Under the pieces are notes generated by a model. The model saw only the letters and a list, made by a program, of their open reading frames with translations, searched no databases and was not told the origin of the DNA. DNA of 64,000 nucleotides from Yinghuangia elevatio (GTDB lineage Bacteria; Actinomycetota; Actinomycetes; Streptomycetales; Streptomycetaceae). A program made the translations under genes and the position numbers. Positions 7,900 through 15,528 of the stretch are shown here, in pieces (the first letter of the stretch is position 1; each line of letters starts with the position of its first letter). The DNA lies in assembly GCF_040649515.1 (NCBI RefSeq), contig NZ_JBEZFP010000022.1, positions 21,037 to 85,036 on the forward strand. Reading direction: 5' to 3'.

Positions 7900-9309
7900 A
7901 TGCCCGCAGCGCCGAGCGCTTCGTACTCGATCACCGCCCGCCTCGAGGTCCCGGCCGGGGGCCGGGCGGTCAGCCAGCTCACCAACGCCGTGGAATCCGC
8001 CGGTGGTTCGGTGACCGGCCTGGACGTCACCGCGTCCGGGCACGACCGTCTCAGGGTCGACGTGACGATTGCCGCGTCCTCGACGGACCACGCGGACGCG
8101 CTCGTCGAGGCGCTGCGTGCGATCGACGGCGTGACTCTCGGCAAGGTGTCGGACCGTACCTTCCTGATGCACCTCGGCGGCAAGATCGAGATGCAGGCGA
8201 AGCACCCGATCCGCAACCGCGACGACCTGTCGATGATCTACACGCCGGGCGTCGCCCGCGTGTGCCTCGCGATCGCGGAGAACCCCGAGGACGCACGCCG
8301 CCTCACCATCAAGCGCAACACCGTCGCGGTCGTGACCGACGGCTCCGCGGTGCTCGGCCTGGGCAACATCGGCCCGAAGGCGGCGCTGCCGGTCATGGAG
8401 GGCAAGGCAGCGCTGTTCAAGCGCTTCGCCGGCATCGACGCGTGGCCGATCTGCCTCGACACCCAGGACCCGGACGAGATCGTGCGCGCCGTGCAGGTGA
8501 TGGCGCCCGGGTTCGCCGGCATCAACCTGGAGGACATCTCCGCGCCGCGCTGCTTCGAGATCGAGCGGCGGCTGCGCGAGACGCTGGACATCCCGGTCTT
8601 CCACGACGACCAGCACGGCACCGCGATCGTCGTGCTCGCCGCGCTCACGAACGCGCTGCGCGTGGTGGGCAAGAAGATCGGCGACGTGCGCGTGGTGATG
8701 TCGGGTGCGGGCGCGGCCGGCACCGCGATCCTCAAGCTGCTCATGGCGGCCGGCGTCGCGCACGTCGTCGTGGCGGACGTGCACGGTGTGGTGCACACCG
8801 GCCGCGACGACCTGGGCGAGGACCTGCGTTGGGTCGCCGAGCACACCAACTCGCAAGGTCTGACCGGGACTTTGAAGGAGGCGGTGGTCGGCGCGGACGT
8901 GTTCGTGGGGGTGTCCGCGCCGAACGTCATCGACGCGGGCGACGTCGCGCGGATGGCCGACGACGCGATCGTTTTCGCACTCGCCAACCCCGAGCCGGAG
9001 ATCTACCCGGCGGTCGCGCAGGAGCACGCGGCGGTTGTCGCGTCCGGGCGCAGCGACTTCCCCAACCAGATCAACAACGTGCTGGTTTTTCCGGGCGTGT
9101 TCCGCGGCCTCGTCGACGCGCAGAGCCGGCACATCACGACGGACATGCTCATCGCCGCGGCGCGTGCGCTCGCGTCGGTGGTGACGGACGACGAGCTCAA
9201 CGCGAGCTACATCGTGCCGAGTGTGTTCCACCCCGAGGTGTCGAACGTCGTCGCCGCGGCGGTGCGCGACGCAGTGCTGGCGGACCGTCAGGCGGAGACC
9301 GCGAAGTAG
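7900..9309 (+). CDS. NAD-type malic enzyme with N-terminal ACT domain
   Basis: This 469-residue enzyme decarboxylates malate to pyruvate with reduction of NAD(P). An ACT-like regulatory domain covers about residues 8-85. The malic domain has the expected Y114 in SMIYTPGVAR, K160 in LGNIGPKAALPVMEGKA, the metal ligands in NLEDI (E211, D212) and FHDDQHGTA (D236/D237). The nucleotide-binding loop is VMSGAGAAGTA (about 267-277). GAGGAGA precedes the ATG at good distance. ACT-malic fusions usually respond to small effectors, and NAD preference is likely from relatives but not certain. It is followed by a short tandem repeat, then hup. Confidence 0.93.
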   Translation: MPAAPSASYSITARLEVPAGGRAVSQLTNAVESAGGSVTGLDVTASGHDRLRVDVTIAASSTDHADALVEALRAIDGVTLGKVSDRTFLMHLGGKIEMQAKHPIRNRDDLSMIYTPGVARVCLAIAENPEDARRLTIKRNTVAVVTDGSAVLGLGNIGPKAALPVMEGKAALFKRFAGIDAWPICLDTQDPDEIVRAVQVMAPGFAGINLEDISAPRCFEIERRLRETLDIPVFHDDQHGTAIVVLAALTNALRVVGKKIGDVRVVMSGAGAAGTAILKLLMAAGVAHVVVADVHGVVHTGRDDLGEDLRWVAEHTNSQGLTGTLKEAVVGADVFVGVSAPNVIDAGDVARMADDAIVFALANPEPEIYPAVAQEHAAVVASGRSDFPNQINNVLVFPGVFRGLVDAQSRHITTDMLIAAARALASVVTDDELNASYIVPSVFHPEVSNVVAAAVRDAVLADRQAETAK

Positions 9310-9370
9310 TCCGCGAGTCGTCCGCAAGTGACCAGCGAGTGACCAGCGAGTGATCCGCGAGCGGTCCGCG
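9308..9370. repeat. Degenerate 11-bp tandem repeat after the malic enzyme stop codon
   Basis: Five consecutive 11-bp units related to AGTGACCAGCG (9316-9370), with a partial unit starting at the stop codon itself. Two units are identical. It is one of several stop-codon-associated repeats in the window. Confidence 0.7.
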
Positions 9371-9581
9371 GCACCGGGCCAACCGCCTTGTCGGTACGGT
9401 GAAAACCGACCGTTCGGCTGCGGAATCCACCCTCGCCGCGCCGGGGGCGGTGTGACGAGCGTACGTGATGCTGGTCGTATGGTCGGGGTGTGGCAGGTGC
9501 GTTCGAGGTCGTTTCGGACGTGAAATCTGCCGCGAACGGCCAAATCGCGGGGCTTTCCGCGTGATTCGGCGTGTCCCTGAT

Positions 9582-9587
9582 TAGGTT
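9582..9587 (+). promoter_or_regulatory. Possible -10 element for the HU gene
   Basis: TAGGTT in an AT-richer stretch about 70 bases before the HU start codon. A weak -35 (GTGATT) lies 15 bases upstream. Tentative. Confidence 0.3.
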
Positions 9588-9659
9588 CCGGGCCCGGATA
9601 CGTGCAGGATTCGTCCCCGGGGCAAGAACAGCGAGTTGGAAAGACCACGGGAGATACAC

Positions 9660-9941
9660 ATGAACCGCAGTGAGCTGGTGGCCGCCCTCGCGGAGCGGGC
9701 CGACGTCACGCGCAAGGACGCGGACGCCGTGCTGAACGCCTTCGCCGAGGTGGTCGGTGAGATCGTCAGCAAGGGCGACGAGAAGATCACGATCCCCGGC
9801 TTCCTCAGCTTCGAGCGGACCCACCGCTCGGCGCGCACCGCGCGCAACCCGCAGACCGGCGAGCCGATCGAGATCCCGGCCGGTTACAGCGTCAAGGTCT
9901 CCGCGGGTTCGAAGCTCAAGGAAGCCGCCAAGGGCAAGTGA
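9660..9941 (+). CDS. hup: HU-family nucleoid DNA-binding protein
   Basis: This 93-residue HU protein bends and compacts DNA as a dimer. It begins MNRSELVAALAER and shows the HU signature around GFLSFERTHRSARTARNP, with the DNA-binding beta arm at PQTGEPIEIPAGYSVKVSAGSKL. It is the short HU form without the Lys/Ala/Pro-rich tail of the second streptomycete HU (HupS type), so it should be the vegetative HupA type. Start ATG 9660 has GGGAGA upstream; an in-frame TTG 24 bases earlier is not needed. It faces convergent murA across a bidirectional terminator. Confidence 0.95.
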   Translation: MNRSELVAALAERADVTRKDADAVLNAFAEVVGEIVSKGDEKITIPGFLSFERTHRSARTARNPQTGEPIEIPAGYSVKVSAGSKLKEAAKGK

Positions 9942-10216
9942 CCCGCACGTGACCCCTCCGCGGGTCCGACACGGCGCCGCAGGGCGCCGTGCACGGTCCG
10001 CGGCGGGCCGTGGCGTCTGTCCGGCACGGGACCCCGTGTGCCGGTCCGTACCGGACCGCCGGACGCCCGGGAGCGGCTCGTACGAGTCGGCCCCGGTCGT
10101 CCGGGCCGCACGGGAGCGCACAGGTCCTCCGAGGCCGGCGCCACGCACGGAGCGCACAACGCGAGGCACACGGCGTCATGGCGCCGGGCACGACGTGCCG
10201 CGCGCACGGCAGTGAA

Positions 10217-10256
10217 CGCCGAAGGGCGGTTCCCCGCGGGGAACCGCCCTTCGGCG
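10217..10256. terminator. Bidirectional terminator between hup and murA
   Basis: A 40-base perfect palindrome (10217-10236 against 10237-10256) lies between the convergent ends of hup and murA, 18 bases past the murA stop codon. The rest of the 330-base gap (9942-10216) holds further GC-rich hairpins but no gene that I can support. Confidence 0.8.
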
Positions 10257-10273
10257 TAGGTGAATCGGGTCCG

Positions 10274-11617
10274 CTAGGCGACGCCCTGCCGTTCTCCCCG
10301 CGGGAGTTCCACGCGCGCGCCGAGCGCGTCCAGCTTCGCGTGGAAGCCCTCGTAGCCGCGGTTGATCAGGTCGATGCCGTGCACGCGCGAGGTGCCCTCG
10401 GCGGCCAGTGCCGCGATGAGGTACGAGAACCCGCCGCGCAGGTCGGGGATCACCAGGTCGGCTCCGTGCAGCTTCGACGGACCCGAGATGACCGCCGAGT
10501 GCTGGAAGTTGCGCTGCCCGAACCGGCACGGCGTACCGCCCAGGCACTCGCTGTAGAGCTGGATCGTGGCACCCATCTGGTTGAGCGCCGAGGTGAATCC
10601 GAGACGGCTCTCGTACACCGTCTCGTGCACGATCGACAGCCCGCTCGCCTGGGTCAGCGCCACCACCAGCGGCTGCTGCCAGTCGGTCTGGAAGCCGGGG
10701 TGCACGTCCGTCTCCAAGGCGATGGCGCGCAGCCGGCCGCCCGGGTGCCAGAACCGGATGCCGTCGTCCTCGACCTGGAACGCGCCGCCGACCTGCCGGA
10801 AGACGTTCAGGAACGTCATCATGTCCAACTGCCGCGCGCCGCGTACGAATACGTCGCCGCCGGTGGCGAGGGCCGCACAGGCCCACGAGGCGCCCTCCAG
10901 GCGGTCCGGCAGCGCGCGGTGGGTGTAGCCGCCCAGCCGCTCCACACCGGTGATCCTGATCACCCGGTCGGTGGCCACCGAGATGATCGCGCCCATCTTC
11001 TGGAGCACGCAGATGAGGTCTATGATCTCCGGCTCCACGGCCGCGTTGCGCAGCTCGGTGGTGCCTTCGGCGCGTACGGCGGTCAGCAGCACCTGCTCGG
11101 TGGTGCCGACGCTCGGGTACGGCAGTTCGATCTTCGCGCCGTGCAGCCCGTGCGGCGCCTCCAGGTACAGCCCCTCGGGCCGCTTGTCGACGGTCGCGCC
11201 GAACTCGCGCAGCACGTTGAGGTGGAAGTCGATCGGCCGGTCGCCGATGCGGCAGCCGCCGAGATCGGGGATGAACGCGCGGCCGATGCGGTGCAGCAGC
11301 GGGCCGCACAGCAGGATCGGGATGCGGCTGGAACCCGCGTGCGCGTCGATGTCGGCGACGTTGGCCAGCTCGACCGACGACGGGTCCATGACCAGTTCGT
11401 CCGCCTCGTCGCCCTCGTACACCGCGACACCGTGGAGTTGCAGGAGGCCGCGCACGATGTGCACGTCCCGGATGCCCGGCACAGAGCGCAGGCGGCTGGG
11501 CTCCTCGCCGAGAAGCGCCGCGACCATCGCCTTGGGCACCAGGTTCTTGGCGCCCTTGACGCGGACTTCGCCCTCTAGGGGGGAACCACCGTGAACGAAC
11601 AGTACGTCGTCTTGCAT
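10274..11617 (-). CDS. murA: UDP-N-acetylglucosamine 1-carboxyvinyltransferase MurA
   Basis: This 447-residue enzyme transfers enolpyruvate from PEP to UDP-GlcNAc, the first committed step of peptidoglycan synthesis, in the cytoplasm. It has the KN pair in VKGAKN (K24, N25) and the active-site loop GGCRIGDRPIDFH with catalytic C122. That Cys is the fosfomycin target, so this copy should be of the sensitive type, unlike mycobacterial MurA, which has Asp there. Start ATG 11617 gives the usual N terminus; an in-frame extension upstream lacks family likeness. Convergent with hup. Confidence 0.95.
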   Translation of the reverse strand: MQDDVLFVHGGSPLEGEVRVKGAKNLVPKAMVAALLGEEPSRLRSVPGIRDVHIVRGLLQLHGVAVYEGDEADELVMDPSSVELANVADIDAHAGSSRIPILLCGPLLHRIGRAFIPDLGGCRIGDRPIDFHLNVLREFGATVDKRPEGLYLEAPHGLHGAKIELPYPSVGTTEQVLLTAVRAEGTTELRNAAVEPEIIDLICVLQKMGAIISVATDRVIRITGVERLGGYTHRALPDRLEGASWACAALATGGDVFVRGARQLDMMTFLNVFRQVGGAFQVEDDGIRFWHPGGRLRAIALETDVHPGFQTDWQQPLVVALTQASGLSIVHETVYESRLGFTSALNQMGATIQLYSECLGGTPCRFGQRNFQHSAVISGPSKLHGADLVIPDLRGGFSYLIAALAAEGTSRVHGIDLINRGYEGFHAKLDALGARVELPRGERQGVA

Positions 11618-11894
11618 GAATCTCGCGTTCCTGGACGGGGGCCACGGGCAACAGCGAACAACGGTACGCGCTCGATGCGCTCCGACGTGCATTGTCCGGC
11701 TCGCGGGCGGGCACAGGATCTTGGCAGGGCCGGGAACGAGGGGGCGCGATGCCGAAGCTGGGGGCAGCGGACGCCGGGCGCGGCGCGGGCGGAACGGACG
11801 GATGGACGGTCGCACGGGCGGGTGTGTCGGCCGTGTCGGCGGTCGATCCGGGTGAGACCCGGACACTGTCGCCGGGATGCAGGATCATGAGCCC

Positions 11895-12452
11895 ATGACC
11901 GAGGTCTCGCTCACCGGACGCCTGCTCGTGGCGACCCCCGCGCTGACCGATCCGAACTTCGACCGGTGCGTGGTGCTGGTGCTCGACCACGACGACGAGG
12001 GCGCGCACGGCGTCGTCCTCAACCGCCCCACACCCGTGGACGTGCACGATGTGCTGCTGAGCTGGTCCAAGGCGGTCACCGCGCCCGCGGTGGTCTTCCA
12101 GGGCGGCCCGGTCGCGATGGACTCCGCGCTGGCCATCGCGTCGGTCCCGGGCGGCGGCGAGCCCGTCGGGTGGCGCCGCGTCTTCGGCGCCCTCGGCATG
12201 GTCGACCTGGACGCGCCGCCCGAGCTGATCGCCACCGAGTTCGGGGCGATGCGGATCTTCGCCGGCTACTCGGGCTGGGGGCCCGGGCAGTTGGAGTCCG
12301 AGCTGACCGACGGCGCCTGGTACGTCGTCGACTCGGAGCCCGGCGACGCCTTCAGCCCCGACCCGGAGCGGCTGTGGCGCGCGGTGCTCCGGCGGCAGCG
12401 GGGTGAGCTGGCGATGGTCGCCACCTATCCCGAGGACCCGTCGCTCAACTGA
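11895..12452 (+). CDS. YqgE/AlgH family protein
   Basis: This 185-residue UPF0301 protein has the family hallmarks: GRLLVATPALTDPNF at the N terminus, VLNRPT, FQGGPV and GYSGWGPGQLE. The molecular function is unresolved; in pseudomonads AlgH was linked to regulation of alginate and other traits. The start is the ATG after GATCATGAGCCC, with no obvious ribosome-binding site. The region upstream to murA (11618-11894) carries short GC-rich repeats and presumably the divergent promoters. Degenerate tandem repeats follow the stop codon. Confidence 0.92.
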   Translation: MTEVSLTGRLLVATPALTDPNFDRCVVLVLDHDDEGAHGVVLNRPTPVDVHDVLLSWSKAVTAPAVVFQGGPVAMDSALAIASVPGGGEPVGWRRVFGALGMVDLDAPPELIATEFGAMRIFAGYSGWGPGQLESELTDGAWYVVDSEPGDAFSPDPERLWRAVLRRQRGELAMVATYPEDPSLN

Positions 12453-12459
12453 CGCGACT

Positions 12460-12510
12460 CGTGAGGTGACCCGTGACGTGACCCGCGACCCGTGACGCGG
12501 TCCGTGACGG
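12460..12510. repeat. Degenerate 12-bp tandem repeat after the YqgE stop codon
   Basis: Two near-identical 12-bp units CGTGA(G/C)GTGACC (12460-12483), then two diverged copies up to 12510. They begin eight bases after the stop codon. Confidence 0.6.
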
Positions 12511-12647
12511 CCAGTGTTGGCCGACAACGTTCGGTGACGGCGCGTACGACGGCCGGTGCGGTGCCTTGTGCGGCGTCTCGTACTGGCCTTCCGCCGCATC
12601 CGCGGGGGCGTCTCACGGGCGAGGCGGGGCCGAACGTGTGGCCCGCT

Positions 12648-12653
12648 TAGAAT
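12648..12653 (+). promoter_or_regulatory. Predicted -10 element of a leaderless promoter (DUF3039)
   Basis: TAGAAT lies seven bases before ATG 12661 and there is no ribosome-binding site. Confidence 0.5.
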
Positions 12654-12660
12654 CGGACCT

Positions 12661-12951
12661 ATGACCACTCCGCAGGACTATCCCGAGCCCGAGCGCGGAA
12701 CGGGCACGGGGACGCTCATCGAGGAGACCCCCCAGGTCTCCCACGGCGACGGCGACCACGAGCGCTTCGCGCACTACGTCCAGAAGGACAAGATCATGGA
12801 GAGCGCCGTCTCCGGCACTCCCGTGATCGCGCTGTGCGGGAAGGTGTGGGTGCCGGGCCGCGACCCGAAGAAGTACCCCGTGTGCCCCATGTGCAAGGAG
12901 ATCTACGAGACCATGGGCACCGGCGGCGGGGACAAGGGCGGCGACAAGTAG
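12661..12951 (+). CDS. DUF3039 domain-containing protein
   Basis: This 96-residue actinobacterial protein of unknown function is recognisable by HERFAHYVQKDKIMESAVSG followed by CGKVWVPGRDPKKYPVCPMCK. The Cys spacing (one Cys, then a CxxC about 16 residues later) could bind a metal such as zinc, but this is inference. The tail is a Gly/Asp/Lys-rich extension. The frame continues open upstream, but the TAGAAT box seven bases before ATG 12661 supports this start. Gene order murA, YqgE, DUF3039 is, from memory, conserved in streptomycetes. Confidence 0.88.
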   Translation: MTTPQDYPEPERGTGTGTLIEETPQVSHGDGDHERFAHYVQKDKIMESAVSGTPVIALCGKVWVPGRDPKKYPVCPMCKEIYETMGTGGGDKGGDK

Positions 12952-12972
12952 CCGCTCCGCAGTCGTACGAGG

Positions 12973-12998
12973 GCGCCGGTGCCATGCGGCTCCGGCGC
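12973..12998 (+). terminator. Intrinsic terminator after DUF3039
   Basis: GCGCCGG (12973-12979) pairs with CCGGCGC (12992-12998) and is followed by TTCTTGTCT. A second hairpin (CATGCCG/CGGCATG) follows at 13009-13027. The rest of 12952-13253 is GC-rich, short-repeat-like DNA without a gene that I can support. Confidence 0.6.
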
Positions 12999-13253
12999 TT
13001 CTTGTCTGCATGCCGGTTGTCGGCATGTCGGCCGGTACGCGCGTAGGTCCGCGCACAAGGGCTGCGTACAGGGTCCGTGCACAGGGCCTGAGCAGAGGTC
13101 CGCGCGTACGGCCGCGCCGTGTCCACGTGCGTGTCCGCGCGTGTCGCCGGCAGCCGCGAAAGCCGTCCTGGGCCGCGCTGCCGGGCCTTTCGGGTGCGGG
13201 CTGAACGAAGTCGCCCGCGCGTCACCCGCTCGGCGCAGTAGCGTTGTCCCGCT

Positions 13254-14084
13254 GTGAACGAAGCGATCATGCTGCCGCACTCGCTCGACGAGGCCGTGGA
13301 CGCCATGGCCCGCGAGCCCGCCGCCCTGCCGGTGGCCGGCGGAACCGACCTGATGCCGCGCGTCAACGCCGGTCTGATGCGCCCGCATGCCCTGATCGGG
13401 CTGGCGGGCATCGCCGAGATGCGGCTGTGGCAGTACGAGGGCCGCAGCTCCGTCATCGGCGCCGGCGTCACCTGGGCCCGTCTCGCGGGCCCGGACCTCG
13501 CGGCCCTGGTCCCGGCCCTCGCCACCGCCGCGCGGCAGGTGGGGACGCCGCAGATCCGCATGATGGGCACGCTGGGCGGCAACCTCGCGTCGCGCTCGCG
13601 CGAGGCCGACGCGGTGCCGGTGCTGGCCGCCCTGGACGCGGCCGTCGTGGTGCGGTCGCCGGGCGGGGTGCGGGAATTCGTGTGCGACGGCGAGCCCGCG
13701 GCGCAGTTGCGTCCGGGGGAGCTGATCACCGGCGTACGCGTACCCGTTCTGCACGGGCCGCAGGAGTTCCTCAAGGCCCGTACCGCGCAGGGCTTCCACA
13801 CGACGCTGGCGCTGGTCGCGGACCCGGGCGCGCGGAGCGTACGCTGCGCGGTCGGCGGCATACGCCCGGGCGCGCAACGTGTGGCGCGCGCCGAGGAATG
13901 GCTTGCCGAACGGGTGGACCCCGGGACCGGACGCCTGACCGACCCGTCCGCGCCGACCCGCTTCGGCGCGCTGGTCGCGGACGAGGTGGCGCCGCGCGAG
14001 GGGTCGCGCTCGAACCGGGCCTTCCAGGCGCGCGTCGTCGCGACGCTGGCCAAGCGCGCGGCCGAGCGGGCGTTCTCGGCGTGA
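13254..14084 (+). CDS. FAD-binding subunit of a xanthine-dehydrogenase-type molybdenum hydroxylase
   Basis: This 276-residue protein is the medium (CoxM/XdhB-like) subunit that takes electrons from the iron-sulfur subunit through FAD. FAD-binding motifs are ALPVAGGTDLMPRVN (about 23-37) and TPQIRMMGTLGGNLASRS (about 98-115). The C terminus has the CO-dehydrogenase flavoprotein C-terminal domain. Starts at GTG 13254, nine bases after TAGCGT, with no ribosome-binding site. It is the first of a three-subunit cluster in the order FAD, 2Fe-2S, Mo. Confidence 0.9.
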   Translation: MNEAIMLPHSLDEAVDAMAREPAALPVAGGTDLMPRVNAGLMRPHALIGLAGIAEMRLWQYEGRSSVIGAGVTWARLAGPDLAALVPALATAARQVGTPQIRMMGTLGGNLASRSREADAVPVLAALDAAVVVRSPGGVREFVCDGEPAAQLRPGELITGVRVPVLHGPQEFLKARTAQGFHTTLALVADPGARSVRCAVGGIRPGAQRVARAEEWLAERVDPGTGRLTDPSAPTRFGALVADEVAPREGSRSNRAFQARVVATLAKRAAERAFSA

Positions 14085-14108
14085 GCAGTAGGCAACCGAC
14101 GACGCGCG

Positions 14109-14135
14109 ACGGGCGACACGCAACGGGCGACACGC
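14109..14135. repeat. Two direct 13-bp copies after the FAD-subunit gene
   Basis: ACGGGCGACACGC occurs at 14109-14121 and 14123-14135, 25 bases past the stop codon, in a degenerate CGAC-rich tract. Confidence 0.6.
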
Positions 14136-14181
14136 GGTCGGCGAGCGGCAAGGCAGAGCCAAGGGCAGGGGAGGGGACCTG

Positions 14182-14253
14182 ATGGACGGGCAAGGACGGC
14201 CGGACCGGCGCGCCTCGGGCTCCGGCTGGTGCGGCCGGGAGGCGATCGCATGA
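14182..14253 (+). CDS. Small 23-codon ORF coupled to the iron-sulfur subunit
   Basis: An ATG preceded by the strong purine tract GGGGAGGGGACCTG opens a 23-codon frame rich in Gly, Arg and Asp. Its TGA (14251-14253) overlaps the ATG of the next gene (14250-14252) as ATGA. This is the layout of a translationally coupled leader or small subunit. No homology is recognised, and it could be a chance frame that only brings ribosomes to the downstream start. Confidence 0.45.
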   Translation: MDGQGRPDRRASGSGWCGREAIA

Positions 14254-15524
14254 CCCGGATCCCGGCACCCGGCGGGTCACCCTCCGACATCCCCTCGTTC
14301 GCACATGCGGTCGACGGCCTGATGCCGGGCGGCGCGGCGGAGGCCGCCGGAGACTTCGCGGGCGGGCACTTCGGTGACCACGAGTACCCGGGCGGCGCCG
14401 TGGGCGGAGCCGCGACCGGAACGTTGCCGCCGTCGCCCGCCCCGGACGGCGGCCACGTCGGCACGTCCGTGGCGCCTGCGGCGCCCGGCGCGGAACCGTC
14501 CCTGCCGATCGGCTTCCCCGCGCCGCGACCGGAGCCGCCGCCGGGGCAACACGACCCAGTCCTCCGCGTGGACGACGCAGGCGTTGCGCCCGTGATCCCC
14601 CCGCGGCCCCTGCACATGGCAGGTGTCCTCAACCCGGCCGCACTCGGCGGCCATCCCGGGTACCCCGCCGATCCCGGCACGCCGTTCGGTGCGCCGGGCG
14701 GGGCGTCCTCGACGGCGCCGATCGGCGGTGTCGACCCGTTCGGCTCCCCGGGCGGCCCGCTCGTTTCCTACACGCTGCGCGTCAACGGCGCCATGCACGT
14801 GGTCGACGGGGCATGGCTCGGCGAGAGCCTGCTGTACGTACTGCGCGAGCGTCTCGGCCTGCCGGGCGCCAAGGACGGGTGCGGGCAAGGGGTTTGCGGC
14901 ACCTGCACGGTGCTTGTCGACGGCGCCCCCGCGGTGTCCTGCATGCTGCCGGGCGCGACGATGGGCGACCGCGAGGTCACCACCGTCGAGGGCCTCGCCG
15001 ACCACGGCATGCCAACTGCCGTCCGGCAGGCGCTGATCGCGCACGGTGCCGTGCAGTGCGGGTTCTGCGTACCGGGCGTCGTGGTCAGCGCGCATGCGCT
15101 CCTGGCGCGCATTCCGAACCCGGACGAAGCGACCGTACGCCGCGCTCTCGCCGGGCACCCTTGCCGCTGCGCGGGCCCGAACCGCATGGTCGCGGCCGTG
15201 TGCGCGGTCGCCTCCGGCGAACCCGGCGCAACCGGCGCATCGCTGTTCGAGCCCGCCGGCTCCGAAGGCGCGGCGGCCGGCAGCGCAGGCACCGGGAGTA
15301 CAGGCACCGGGAGCACAGGCGTCGGCAGCGCAGGCGTGGCAAGTACGGGGGCCGGAGCCGCGGTTGCCGGACCGGACCGAACCGAAGGGGCCTCCGCCAC
15401 TGCCACGGGCAGCTACGCGATCGCACCGCAGGGCAGCGAGTTCACCACGTCGACCGGGATCGTGCGGATCCCCGGCTTCCCACCGGGCGCTGCCTCCGGG
15501 CCGACCGCCCCGCCCGCGAGGTGA
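14250..15524 (+). CDS. 2Fe-2S subunit of molybdenum hydroxylase with long disordered extensions
   Basis: This 424-residue protein holds a normal 150-160-residue CoxS/XdhC-type core with two 2Fe-2S clusters. The plant-ferredoxin type cluster uses the Cys of GCGQGVCGTCTVLV and the Cys of AVSCML; the second uses CGFC and CRC. The core is preceded by about 175 residues of Gly/Pro/Ala-rich sequence, and followed by about 110 residues with Gly-Ser-Thr repeats, both absent from typical family members of about 160 residues. ATG 14250 follows GGGAGG at seven bases, so the extension is translated. It passes electrons from the Mo subunit to FAD. Confidence 0.85.
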   Translation: MTRIPAPGGSPSDIPSFAHAVDGLMPGGAAEAAGDFAGGHFGDHEYPGGAVGGAATGTLPPSPAPDGGHVGTSVAPAAPGAEPSLPIGFPAPRPEPPPGQHDPVLRVDDAGVAPVIPPRPLHMAGVLNPAALGGHPGYPADPGTPFGAPGGASSTAPIGGVDPFGSPGGPLVSYTLRVNGAMHVVDGAWLGESLLYVLRERLGLPGAKDGCGQGVCGTCTVLVDGAPAVSCMLPGATMGDREVTTVEGLADHGMPTAVRQALIAHGAVQCGFCVPGVVVSAHALLARIPNPDEATVRRALAGHPCRCAGPNRMVAAVCAVASGEPGATGASLFEPAGSEGAAAGSAGTGSTGTGSTGVGSAGVASTGAGAAVAGPDRTEGASATATGSYAIAPQGSEFTTSTGIVRIPGFPPGAASGPTAPPAR

Positions 15525-15528
15525 CGCC

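Noticed and set aside
7477..9648. A 723-codon open frame on the minus strand over the malic enzyme gene
   Set aside because: It is antisense to a clear enzyme gene, its composition (His/Arg/Asp-rich) is that of a shadow of codon-biased GC-rich DNA, and no family likeness is seen.
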